The notes below the pieces were generated by a model, which saw only the letters and a list, made by a program, of their open reading frames with translations, was not told where the DNA came from and searched no databases. Shown here in pieces: positions 25,959 through 33,727 of a DNA stretch of 64,000 nucleotides; within the stretch, counting starts at the first letter, position 1, and each line of letters begins with the position of its first letter. The DNA is from Dechloromonas hankyongensis. Lineage in GTDB: Bacteria; Pseudomonadota; Gammaproteobacteria; Burkholderiales; Rhodocyclaceae. Location of the stretch: contig NZ_JAKLTN010000001.1 in assembly GCF_022012295.1 (NCBI RefSeq), positions 1,178,001 through 1,242,000 of the forward strand, written 5' to 3'. Both the position numbers and the translations under genes were made by a program.

Positions 25959-25981
25959 CCCGCCGCCGGGATGGCGGCGGG
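25959..25981. other. GC hairpin between ahpC and ahpF
   Basis: 9-bp stem CCCGCCGCC / GGCGGCGGG with loop GGGAT. The T-rich tail (TTTCTCTTTTTT) is on the plus-strand side, opposite to ahpCF transcription. On the ahp mRNA it could stabilise the ahpC part or attenuate ahpF; on the plus strand it would act as a terminator of antisense transcription. Confidence 0.5.
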
Positions 25982-26019
25982 TTTCTCTTTTTTATGTATC
26001 TCTGTTGGCAGTTGGGGGC

Positions 26020-26583
26020 TTAGATCTTGCCGACCAGGTCCAGCGACGGAGCCAGGGTCTTTTCGCCTTCCTTCCACTTGGCCGGGCAGACTTCGTTCGG
26101 GTGGCTGGCGGTGTATTGAGCGGCCTTCAGCTTGCGCAGGGTCTCGGACACGTCACGGGCGATTTCGTTGGAGTGGATTTCAACGGTCTTGATGACGCCG
26201 TCCGGGTTGATCACGAAGGTGCCGCGCAGGGCCAGGCCTTCTTCAGGGATGTGTACACCGAAGGCATTGGTCAGGGCGTGCGTCGGGTCGCCAACCAGGG
26301 GGAACTGGGCTTTGCCGACGGCCGGGGAGGTTTCGTGCCAAACCTTGTGCGAGAAATGGGTGTCGGTGGTGACGATGTACACCTCGGCGCCAGCCTTCTG
26401 GAACTCGGCGTAGTTGTTGGCGGCATCTTCGATTTCGGTCGGGCAGTTGAAGGTGAAGGCGGCCGGCATGAAGATCATGACGGACCACTTGCCCTTCAGG
26501 CTGGCGTCGGTGACTTCGATGAACTTGCCGTTGTGGAAAGCCTGGGCCTTGAACGGTTGAATCTGGGTGTTGATGAGCGACAT
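26020..26583 (-). CDS. ahpC: Alkyl hydroperoxide reductase subunit C (peroxiredoxin)
   Basis: This 187-residue typical 2-Cys peroxiredoxin has peroxidatic C47 in AAFTFNCPTEIED and resolving C166 in NEVCPAKW; length is identical to E. coli AhpC. It reduces peroxides with AhpF as reductant. A good ribosome site (AGGAGA) precedes the ATG. It is divergent from napD with 293 nt between. The residue before the peroxidatic Cys is Asn, where Val is usual. Confidence 0.95.
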   Translation of the reverse strand: MSLINTQIQPFKAQAFHNGKFIEVTDASLKGKWSVMIFMPAAFTFNCPTEIEDAANNYAEFQKAGAEVYIVTTDTHFSHKVWHETSPAVGKAQFPLVGDPTHALTNAFGVHIPEEGLALRGTFVINPDGVIKTVEIHSNEIARDVSETLRKLKAAQYTASHPNEVCPAKWKEGEKTLAPSLDLVGKI

Positions 26584-26783
26584 TTGTTTTCTCCTGAACG
26601 GTTGGGTGTTGAACACGAATTGAATCTTAGGGAAGGTAGTGCTATTGATCTAATTGATTACTTCAATACCGACGATAGCTATGGGAAATATCAGCGCAAA
26701 CTTCTGTGCGTCAGTGACTTAGTTCAAAAGAACTAACGATTTCCGTGCGTTGGTACTACATTGAATTATCCGTCCGGGCGAAA

Positions 26784-26797
26784 TTGACTCAAATCAA
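26784..26797 (+). promoter_or_regulatory. FNR/Anr-like box upstream of napDABC
   Basis: TTGACTCAAATCAA fits the FNR dyad TTGATnnnnATCAA with one mismatch. It lies 80 nt upstream of the napD start, in the ahpC-napD intergenic region, at a distance that suits anaerobic activation of the nap operon. A TACTAT-like -10 may lie at 26809. Family knowledge: nap operons are commonly FNR-controlled; binding here is unproven. Confidence 0.55.
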
Positions 26798-26876
26798 TTG
26801 AATAACCCTACTATTCGGAGAGATTACGCCCCGTGGTAGCGCTTGCTGCCGTCTGCGTTTCAGGAGGTTGTCGCCC

Positions 26877-27137
26877 ATGAATATTTCCAGTGCCATTTTG
26901 CACATTGCACCCACCCGTTTGGCGGAGGCGCGCGATGCTCTGCTGGCGCTTTCCGGTGTGGAAATTCATGCCGAAACCCCGGAAGGAAAAATGGTTGTCG
27001 TGCTTGAAGACGACGATCTCGAATCGGCTGCCAATAAATATGTAGCCCTGCATGGTGTTCCCGGCGTCGCAACGGTGGCCATGGTTTATCAGTACAGCGA
27101 CGACGAATCAGTAGAAACCGAGGAGGTACAGGCGTGA
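26877..27137 (+). CDS. napD: Periplasmic nitrate reductase chaperone NapD
   Basis: This 86-residue protein starts [21 protein letters not shown]; its ferredoxin-fold motif matches NapD, which binds the twin-arginine signal of NapA and guards its cofactor insertion. A strong AGGAGG ribosome site is 9 nt upstream of the ATG. It overlaps napA by 4 nt (GTGA). Content and position support the name. Confidence 0.93.
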   Translation: MNISSAILHIAPTRLAEARDALLALSGVEIHAETPEGKMVVVLEDDDLESAANKYVALHGVPGVATVAMVYQYSDDESVETEEVQA

Positions 27138-29650
27138 AACTCAATCGACGCGATTTCATCAAGGCCAATGCGGCCGCGGCCGCCATGTCGGCAGCCGGGA
27201 TGGCAGCTCCGGGGACGGCGCTGGCGCAGGGCGGCAAGGACGACATCCGCTGGGACAAGGCAGCTTGCCGCTTCTGCGGCACTGGCTGCGGCGTGCTGGT
27301 CGGCACCCAGGAAGGCCGTGTGGTGGCCACCCAGGGCGACCCGGATGCCCCGGTCAATCGCGGCCTGAACTGCATCAAGGGTTATTTCCTGTCCAAGATC
27401 ATGTACGGCCAGGATCGCCTGAAGACGCCGATGCTGCGCATGAAGGATGGCAAGTTCGACAAGAATGGCGAGTTCAAGCCGATCTCCTGGAAACAGGCTT
27501 TCGACATCATGGAAGAGAAGTGCAAGGCGACGCTGAAGGCCAAGGGCCAGAACGGCATCGCCATGTTCGGCTCGGGCCAATGGACCATCTGGGAAGGCTA
27601 TGCCGCCTCCAAACTATGGAAGGCCGGTTTCCGCTCCAACAACCTCGACCCCAATGCCCGCCACTGCATGGCTTCCGCCGTGGCCGGCTTCATGCGCACC
27701 TTCGGCATCGACGAGCCGATGGGCTGCTATGACGACATCGAGCATGCCGACGCCTTCTTCCTGTGGGGCTCGAACATGGCCGAGATGCATCCGATCCTCT
27801 GGACGCGCATCACCGACCGCAAGCTGTCGAACAAGAACGTCAAGGTTGGCGTGCTGTCGACCTTCGAGCATCGTTCCTTCGAACTGGCCGACATCCCGAT
27901 GGTGTTCAAGCCGAACACCGACCTGGCCATCCTGAACTTCATCTGCCACCACATCATCTCGACCGGCAAGGTGAATCAGGACTTCGTCAGCAAGCACGTC
28001 AATTTCAAGAAGGGGGTCACGGATATTGGCTACGGTCTGCGTCCGACCCACGAACTGGAAAAGAAGGCAACCAGCAACGGCTATCCGGGTGAAGACGGCA
28101 AACCGAAGGGGGACACCGGCAAGTCCGAGCCAATCACCTTCGACGACTTCAAGAAGTTCGTCTCCGACTACACCGCCGACAAGGTGTCGAAGATTTCCGG
28201 CGTGCCGTCCAAGGACCTGATCGCGATGGCCGAGCTGTACGCCGATCCGAAGGTCAAGTGTATTTCCTTCTGGACCATGGGCTTCAACCAGCACACGCGC
28301 GGCACGTGGGTCAATAACATGATCTACAACGTGCATCTGCTGGTCGGCAAGATTTCCGAGCCGGGCAATAGTCCGTTCTCGCTGACCGGCCAGCCGTCTG
28401 CCTGCGGTACGGCGCGCGAAGTCGGTACCTTTGCGCATCGCCTGCCGGCCGACATGGTCGTCACCAACCCGGATCACCGCAAGCACACCGAGGAAATCTG
28501 GCAACTGCCGGAAGGTACGATCAACGACAAGGTCGGTCTGCACGCCGTAGCCATGGCCCGTGCCCTGAAGGACGGCAAGGTCAATTTCTACTGGAACATG
28601 TGCAACAACAACATGCAGGCCGGTCCGAACATCAACCAGGAGCTGTACCCGGGTTGGCGCAATCCGGACAACTTCATCGTTGTGTCCGATCCGTACCCGA
28701 CCGTTTCGGCCATGGCCGCCGACCTCATCCTGCCGACCGCCATGTGGGTCGAGAAGGAAGGCGCCTACGGCAATGCCGAGCGCCGCACCCAGATGTGGCG
28801 CCAGCAGGTCAAGGCGCCGGGCGAGGCCCGCTCCGACCTGTGGCAGATCATGGAATTTTCCAAGCGCTTCAAGATGGAAGAAGTCTGGCCGGCCGATCTG
28901 CTTGCCAAGGCCCCGAAGTACAAGGGCAAGACGATGTTCGACGTGCTGTACGCCAACGGCGTGGTCAATAAGTACAAGCTGACCGAAACCCAGCCTGGCT
29001 TCGACAACGACGATTCCAAGCTGATCGGCTTCTACATCCAGAAGGGTCTGTTCGAGGAATACGCCCACTTCGGTCGCGGCCACGGCCACGATCTGGCGCC
29101 GTTCGACATGTACCACCAGGCACGCGGCCTGCGCTGGCCGGTTGTCGAGGGCAAGGAAACCCTGTGGCGCTTCCGCGAAGGCTACGATCCGTACGTCAAG
29201 AAGGGCGAAGGCGTCAAATTCTACGGCCACAAGGATGGCAAGGCGGTCATCTTCGCCCTGCCGTACCAGGATCCGCCGGAAATGCCGGATACCGAGTACA
29301 ACCTGTGGCTGTGTACCGGCCGTGTGCTGGAGCACTGGCATACCGGTTCGATGACCCGCCGCGTACCGGAGTTGTACAAGTCCTTCCCGGACGCCGTTGT
29401 CTTTATGCACCCGGACGATGCGCGCGATCGCGGCCTGCAGCGCGGCATGGAGGTCAAGATCGCCTCCCGTCGCGGCGAGGTGACCATGCGCGTCGAAACG
29501 CGCGGGCGCAACAAGCCGCCGCGTGGCCTGGTCTTCATTCCGTTCTTCGATGCCGGTCGCCTGGTCAATAAGCTGACGCTGGATGCGACCTGCCCGATTT
29601 CCAAGGAAACGGACTACAAGAAGTGCGCGGTCAAGGTGACCAAGGCCTGA
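27134..29650 (+). CDS. napA: Periplasmic nitrate reductase catalytic subunit NapA
   Basis: This 838-residue molybdopterin enzyme starts at GTG with AGGAGG upstream. A twin-arginine signal ([19 protein letters not shown]) ends near ALAQGG. The [4Fe-4S] motif is [12 protein letters not shown]...GLNCIKGY. Mo-bis-MGD domains follow, ending in the C-terminal MopB fold ([14 protein letters not shown]). The Cys in [13 protein letters not shown] fits the Mo-ligand of NapA. It reduces nitrate to nitrite in the periplasm. Length fits. Confidence 0.97.
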   Translation: MKLNRRDFIKANAAAAAMSAAGMAAPGTALAQGGKDDIRWDKAACRFCGTGCGVLVGTQEGRVVATQGDPDAPVNRGLNCIKGYFLSKIMYGQDRLKTPMLRMKDGKFDKNGEFKPISWKQAFDIMEEKCKATLKAKGQNGIAMFGSGQWTIWEGYAASKLWKAGFRSNNLDPNARHCMASAVAGFMRTFGIDEPMGCYDDIEHADAFFLWGSNMAEMHPILWTRITDRKLSNKNVKVGVLSTFEHRSFELADIPMVFKPNTDLAILNFICHHIISTGKVNQDFVSKHVNFKKGVTDIGYGLRPTHELEKKATSNGYPGEDGKPKGDTGKSEPITFDDFKKFVSDYTADKVSKISGVPSKDLIAMAELYADPKVKCISFWTMGFNQHTRGTWVNNMIYNVHLLVGKISEPGNSPFSLTGQPSACGTAREVGTFAHRLPADMVVTNPDHRKHTEEIWQLPEGTINDKVGLHAVAMARALKDGKVNFYWNMCNNNMQAGPNINQELYPGWRNPDNFIVVSDPYPTVSAMAADLILPTAMWVEKEGAYGNAERRTQMWRQQVKAPGEARSDLWQIMEFSKRFKMEEVWPADLLAKAPKYKGKTMFDVLYANGVVNKYKLTETQPGFDNDDSKLIGFYIQKGLFEEYAHFGRGHGHDLAPFDMYHQARGLRWPVVEGKETLWRFREGYDPYVKKGEGVKFYGHKDGKAVIFALPYQDPPEMPDTEYNLWLCTGRVLEHWHTGSMTRRVPELYKSFPDAVVFMHPDDARDRGLQRGMEVKIASRRGEVTMRVETRGRNKPPRGLVFIPFFDAGRLVNKLTLDATCPISKETDYKKCAVKVTKA

Positions 29651-29716
29651 TACCCGAAACGACAATAACGAACAGCGACCGGCGGCATCTGCCGGTCGCC
29701 ACTCGGAGGTGAAAAG

Positions 29717-30157
29717 ATGAAATTGATTACCACTCTGGCCTTGGCCGCCGGCATCGCCTTGGGCGGCATCGGCATGGCCAGCGCGCAGGAACTGGTCAAC
29801 GAAATTGGGGGCGTGACGATCGAGGGTAACTCCAAGGTCAACATGTTCAAGCCCGAGAAGGATCAGTCCAATATCCAGCGCAACTTCCAGAAGCAGCCGC
29901 CGCTGATCCCGCACAGTATCAAGGGCTACAACATCACGCAGAACTTCAACAAGTGCATGGACTGCCACTCCCGCGATCGCGCCGAGGAAACCGGCGCCAC
30001 CAAGGTGGCCAAGTCGCACTACCTCGACCGCGAGGACAACAAGCTGAAGAATATCTCGCCGCGCCGTTACTTCTGCATGCAGTGCCACGTGCCGCAGTTC
30101 GATGCCAAGCCGCTGGTCGAGAACACCTATAAACCGGCTACCAAGAAGGGGGAATGA
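29717..30157 (+). CDS. napB: Periplasmic nitrate reductase diheme cytochrome NapB
   Basis: This 146-residue protein has a Sec signal (MKLITTLALAAGIALGGIGM, cleavage near ASAQE) and two heme c motifs, CMDCH (80-84) and CMQCH (120-124). It takes electrons from NapC and delivers them to NapA. A GGAGGTGA ribosome site precedes the ATG. The stop overlaps the napC start. Confidence 0.95.
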   Translation: MKLITTLALAAGIALGGIGMASAQELVNEIGGVTIEGNSKVNMFKPEKDQSNIQRNFQKQPPLIPHSIKGYNITQNFNKCMDCHSRDRAEETGATKVAKSHYLDREDNKLKNISPRRYFCMQCHVPQFDAKPLVENTYKPATKKGE

Positions 30158-30795
30158 TGAGTCTCGAAAAATACACGCCCGCCTGGGTCAAGCGCATCGG
30201 CCTGGTCACGGTCCTGCTGATTTTCGTCGGCGGCATCGTTTTCTGGGGCGGCTTCAACTGGGCTCTGGAAGCGACCAACAAGGAATCCTTCTGTATCTCC
30301 TGCCACGAAATGGAAGAGAATGTGTTCCGCGAATACCAGAACACGGTGCACTACACCAACCGGACCGGCGTCCGCGCTACCTGCCCGGATTGCCACGTGC
30401 CGAAGGAATGGGGCCCGAAGATGATCCGCAAGATGCAGGCTTCCAACGAAGTCCTGCACAAGATACTGGGCAGCGTGAATACGCCGGAGAAGTTCAACAA
30501 GAAGCGTCATGAGCTGGCGCAGCATGAGTGGGATCGCATGAAGAAGGCCGATTCCCGCGAGTGCCGCAATTGCCATAACTATTCGTTCATGGACTACACC
30601 GAGCAAGGCGACCGTCCGGCCCGCATGCACCCGAAGGCATTTGATGAAGGCAAGACCTGTATCGACTGCCACAAGGGTATCGCCCACCAGTTGCCGCAGA
30701 TTGACCAGCATATCGGCAAGCAGAACGAGGGCGCGCTGGAGATTTCGCACGGTGACAAGCCGAAGCCGGCCGAGGACGCTGCCGAGAAAAAGTAA
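30154..30795 (+). CDS. napC: Membrane tetraheme quinol dehydrogenase NapC
   Basis: This 213-residue NapC/NirT protein has one N-terminal membrane anchor (IGLVTVLLIFVGGIVFWGGF) and four heme motifs, CISCH (47), CPDCH (77), CRNCH (137) and CIDCH (169). It oxidises quinol and feeds NapB. An ATG 3 nt further in (30157) is equally possible. The operon ends here: napE, napF, napG and napH are not adjacent. Confidence 0.95.
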   Translation: MMSLEKYTPAWVKRIGLVTVLLIFVGGIVFWGGFNWALEATNKESFCISCHEMEENVFREYQNTVHYTNRTGVRATCPDCHVPKEWGPKMIRKMQASNEVLHKILGSVNTPEKFNKKRHELAQHEWDRMKKADSRECRNCHNYSFMDYTEQGDRPARMHPKAFDEGKTCIDCHKGIAHQLPQIDQHIGKQNEGALEISHGDKPKPAEDAAEKK

Positions 30796-30820
30796 GCTTC
30801 ATCCGTGAGGCATGAAATGG

Positions 30821-30850
30821 AACCCCGGTCTCGTACCGGGGTTCTTGTTT
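30821..30850 (+). terminator. Terminator of the nap operon
   Basis: 9-bp stem AACCCCGGT / ACCGGGGTT with loop CTCGT (30821-30843), followed by CTTGTTT. It lies 26 nt after the napC stop. Confidence 0.75.
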
Positions 30851-31012
30851 CAAGGGGGTGAAAACGCGTGTGGTTATTACAAAAAATCGTGTAGAACCCG
30901 CTATAAAGCCCCACTGGGCCAACACCTATCCAAAAAGGTATGCTACTTTTACCGTGCTGCCGTCAAGACGGCCAGTTTTCTTAAACGTTAGTAGGTAACA
31001 GGAGGCACTTAG

Positions 31013-31312
31013 ATGAATAAATCCGAGCTGGTCGAAGTTGCTGCAAAAGAAGCTGGTATCACCAAGGCTGCTGCCGACAAGGCGTTGTCTGCCATCATCG
31101 GCGCGGTGGTCAAGACCGTAACCAAGGGCGAATCCGTTACGCTCGTGGGTTTCGGAACCTTCAAGTCCGCAAAGCGCGCAGCGCGCACCGGCAAGAATCC
31201 GAAGACCGGCGCCACGCTCAAAATTCCCGCTACCACGGTACCGAAGTTCTCCGCCGGTACGGCTTTCAAGGCGGCTGTCGCTGCCAAAAAGGCTGCTGCC
31301 AAGAAAAAGTGA
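31013..31312 (+). CDS. HU-family DNA-binding protein
   Basis: This 99-residue histone-like protein starts MNKSELVEVAAKEAGITKAA and carries the HU signature GFGTFKSAKRAARTGKNPKT and the arm IPATTVPKFSAG. The C-terminus extends into a Lys/Ala tail (AAVAAKKAAAKKK), slightly longer than canonical HU. It bends and compacts DNA. A good AGGAGG ribosome site and a following terminator mark it as its own unit. Confidence 0.93.
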   Translation: MNKSELVEVAAKEAGITKAAADKALSAIIGAVVKTVTKGESVTLVGFGTFKSAKRAARTGKNPKTGATLKIPATTVPKFSAGTAFKAAVAAKKAAAKKK

Positions 31313-31330
31313 TTTCGGCGCTTTTTAAAT

Positions 31331-31362
31331 GCGGGGTTCGCCTTTGGCGGGCTCCGCTTTTT
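31331..31362 (+). terminator. Terminator of the HU-like gene
   Basis: 12-bp stem GCGGGGTTCGCC / GGCGGGCTCCGC with three G-T pairs and a TTT loop, followed by a run of five T. It lies 18 nt after the HU stop. Confidence 0.75.
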
Positions 31363-31370
31363 AGTTTCCA

Positions 31371-31742
31371 ATGAACGATTCCAATCCTGAAAATCCCCCT
31401 GAAGACACTCCCGAGAATCAGCCGGTCGTAACGCCGCAGATTGATACTCGCCGTCGTCTGCGCGAATTGCTGTCCGTTCCCGAGCGTGATCGCACCGACG
31501 AACAATGGGACGAAATCATCGAGCTGGAAATCCAGCTCGCACCGGGCAATCGCATCTCCGGCAACGAACAGCATGGCGGTGGCGGCAACCAGGGCCGTGG
31601 CAACATGCAGCACGGCAAGCAGGGTGGCGGCGGTGGTGGCGGTGGTGGGCAGCAGCAGAAGAAGCATCGCCCGCGCACCAACAACAATCGTCGGCCGCGC
31701 CAGAACAAGCCGCAGTCCGGCGGTGGCGGCAACCCGTCCTGA
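31371..31742 (+). CDS. Unknown protein with glycine-rich basic tail
   Basis: This 123-residue protein has three zones: an acidic, Pro-rich start (DSNPENPPEDTPENQP); a short helical zone with RRRLRELLSVPERDRTDEQW; and a disordered Gly/Gln/Asn tail with nine consecutive Gly and then Lys/Arg-rich segments (QQQKKHRPRTNNNRRPRQNK). No family is recognised; the tail suggests an RNA- or nucleic-acid-binding or phase-separating region. It starts 8 nt beyond the HU terminator; no clear ribosome site. Low-complexity sequence makes it harder to be sure it is coding, but the frame is open throughout. Confidence 0.6.
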   Translation: MNDSNPENPPEDTPENQPVVTPQIDTRRRLRELLSVPERDRTDEQWDEIIELEIQLAPGNRISGNEQHGGGGNQGRGNMQHGKQGGGGGGGGGQQQKKHRPRTNNNRRPRQNKPQSGGGGNPS

Positions 31743-31782
31743 TCTGTTTGTATCTGTCCCCTGAACCGGCATAATTGCCGAC

Positions 31783-32946
31783 ATGCAGCAGTTTGATCTG
31801 ATCATTGTGGGCGGTGGCTTGGCCGGCGCCAGTTTGGCGCTTGCGTTGCGGGATGCACGGCTGCGTATCGCGCTGGTGGAAAGTCAGCCGCCGCGCCGCC
31901 CTGACGGCTGGGATGCGCGTATTTACGCGATCAGTCCGGCCAACAAGGACTTTCTCGACGCCATCGGCGCCTGGCGCCATCTCGACGAAACCCGCATCGC
32001 CCCGATCCGGGCCATGCAGATATTCGGCGACCAGGGCGGCAAGCTGGGTTTTTCCGCGTATGAAACCGGTGTTCCGGAGCTGGGTTGCATCCTCGAATCC
32101 TCGTTGATGGCCTGCGAGTTCTGGGAGAGCGTCAAGCGGCAAAGCAATCTGACGCTGTTTTGCCCGGCGCGCCCGGCTTCCCTGGAATGCCGCCACGATG
32201 CGGCAGTCCTGCAGCTGACTAACGGCACCGTCTTGGCTGCCCCACTGCTAGTCGGTGCCGACGGTCGCGATTCATGGGTGCGCCAGTCGGCCGGGTTGGC
32301 GGCGATCAACACCTCGTACGGCGAGAAGGGCGTGGTGGCCAACTTCAGCACCGGCCAGCCGCATCGCCATTGCGCCTTCCAGTGGTTCCGCGACGATGGC
32401 GTGCTGGCCTACCTGCCGCTGCCGGGGAACCGCATTTCCATCGTCTGGTCCACGAATGATGCTCATGCCGACGAATTGTGCACTTTATCCCCGCAGGCTT
32501 TCTGCGACCGCGTTGCCGCAGCCGGCGAGCAGGTTCTCGGCGACTTGGAGTTGCTGACCCCGCCGGCCGCTTTCCCGTTGCGCCTGATGCGCGTGCCGCA
32601 AACCGTGGCGCCGCGTCTGGCGCTGGTCGGCGATGCGGCGCACGGCATCCACCCGCTGTCCGGTCACGGCATCAATCTCGGTTTTCAGGATGCGCGGGAA
32701 TTGGCCGGCCTGCTGGCGGCCGCGCAGCCCTGGCAGGACATTGGCGAACAGCGTTTCCTGCAGCGCTATCAACGCGCCCGCCGTGAAGAGACGGTGTTGA
32801 TGCAGACGACGACCGACAGCTTGCGCCGGCTGTTCAAGGAGTCGTCCCCCGGTTTGCGGCCGTTGCGCAATCTGGGCCTGAATGTGACCAATGGCCTGCC
32901 GTTCATCAAGAATGCCCTGGTGCGCTATGCACTCGGTGCGCTTTAG
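31783..32946 (+). CDS. UbiH/UbiF/VisC-family FAD-dependent hydroxylase
   Basis: This 387-residue flavoprotein monooxygenase has the Rossmann motif LIIVGGGLAGASLALAL, the DG motif LLVGADGRDSWVR and the second FAD motif LALVGDAAHGIHPLSGHGIN, the family signature. These enzymes hydroxylate the ubiquinone ring. Which ring position it modifies cannot be told from sequence. It is followed after 9 nt by the DsbC-like gene with its own TAGGAGA ribosome site, so the two may be co-transcribed. Confidence 0.87.
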   Translation: MQQFDLIIVGGGLAGASLALALRDARLRIALVESQPPRRPDGWDARIYAISPANKDFLDAIGAWRHLDETRIAPIRAMQIFGDQGGKLGFSAYETGVPELGCILESSLMACEFWESVKRQSNLTLFCPARPASLECRHDAAVLQLTNGTVLAAPLLVGADGRDSWVRQSAGLAAINTSYGEKGVVANFSTGQPHRHCAFQWFRDDGVLAYLPLPGNRISIVWSTNDAHADELCTLSPQAFCDRVAAAGEQVLGDLELLTPPAAFPLRLMRVPQTVAPRLALVGDAAHGIHPLSGHGINLGFQDARELAGLLAAAQPWQDIGEQRFLQRYQRARREETVLMQTTTDSLRRLFKESSPGLRPLRNLGLNVTNGLPFIKNALVRYALGAL

Positions 32947-32955
32947 GAGAATTCC

Positions 32956-33657
32956 ATGTTGAAAAAGATGTTGTCCCTGACGTTGGCCATGGCCTGCGCT
33001 TCACTGGCCGTCGCCGACGAGGCCGATATCCGCAAGGCCATGGAAGCCAAGCTGGGCACCAAGGTGGAGAGCGTTACCAAGTCGGGCTATCTCGGCTTGT
33101 ACGAGGTTTTTGCCGACGGCAACATCGTTTATACCGACGAGAAGGCAACGGCGATCATCGTTGGCCCGCTGATCGACGGCAAGACGATGAAAAACGTCAC
33201 CGAAGAGCGCATGAGGAAACTGACGGCGATCCGATTCAACGAATTGCCGCTGGACCGCGCCATCAAGCAGGTGCGCGGCGACGGCAAGCGGGTGCTGGCG
33301 ACTTTCGAAGATCCCAATTGCGGCTACTGCAAGCGCCTGGCCAAGGAAATGCTGAAGCTCGACAACGTGACGATCTATACCTTCCTGCTGCCCATCCTGT
33401 CCGAGGATTCGGTGCGCAAGTCACGCCAGATCTGGTGTACGGCGGATCGCGCCAAAACCTGGAACGACTGGATGCTCGACGGCAAGGCGCCGGCTGGGCG
33501 CGAGGATTGCGACACGTCGGCCATCACGAAGAACCAGGAATTCGGGCGCAAATTGAATATTTCCGGTACGCCGACCCTGTTTTTCGGCGACGGCGAACGC
33601 ATCCCGGGAGCTGTTCCCCTGGCTCGCATCGAACAAAAGCTGAACCAAGTCAAATGA
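32956..33657 (+). CDS. dsbC: Periplasmic disulfide isomerase, DsbC/DsbG family
   Basis: This 233-residue protein has a Sec signal (MLKKMLSLTLAMACASLAVA), an N-terminal dimerisation domain (DIRKAMEAKLGTKVESVTK...), and a thioredoxin domain with CGYC at 122-125 in FEDPNCGYCKRLAKEM and the cis-Pro loop SGTPTLFF. It isomerises disulfides in the periplasm. Two more Cys (WC, DC) are at DsbC-like places. Ribosome site TAGGAGA. Confidence 0.9.
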   Translation: MLKKMLSLTLAMACASLAVADEADIRKAMEAKLGTKVESVTKSGYLGLYEVFADGNIVYTDEKATAIIVGPLIDGKTMKNVTEERMRKLTAIRFNELPLDRAIKQVRGDGKRVLATFEDPNCGYCKRLAKEMLKLDNVTIYTFLLPILSEDSVRKSRQIWCTADRAKTWNDWMLDGKAPAGREDCDTSAITKNQEFGRKLNISGTPTLFFGDGERIPGAVPLARIEQKLNQVK

Positions 33658-33727
33658 TGGACTGCCGCCACACCGTCGATTGCGGGTGTGGCGGTTCCCG
33701 GCAGGGCTGCCCGAAGGGCGGTTCTTG

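Noticed and set aside
26640..26690. Possible OxyR site upstream of ahpC (ATTG/TGAT/ATAC spaced by 7 and an ATAGCTAT palindrome)
   Set aside because: Matches to the four-part ATAG-N7-CTAT pattern are too poor and the palindrome is out of phase, so not listed as a feature.
27614..30088. 824-codon open frame on the minus strand opposite napA and napB
   Set aside because: Mirror of the coding strand; napA and napB have all cofactor motifs, and the antisense product resembles no protein family.
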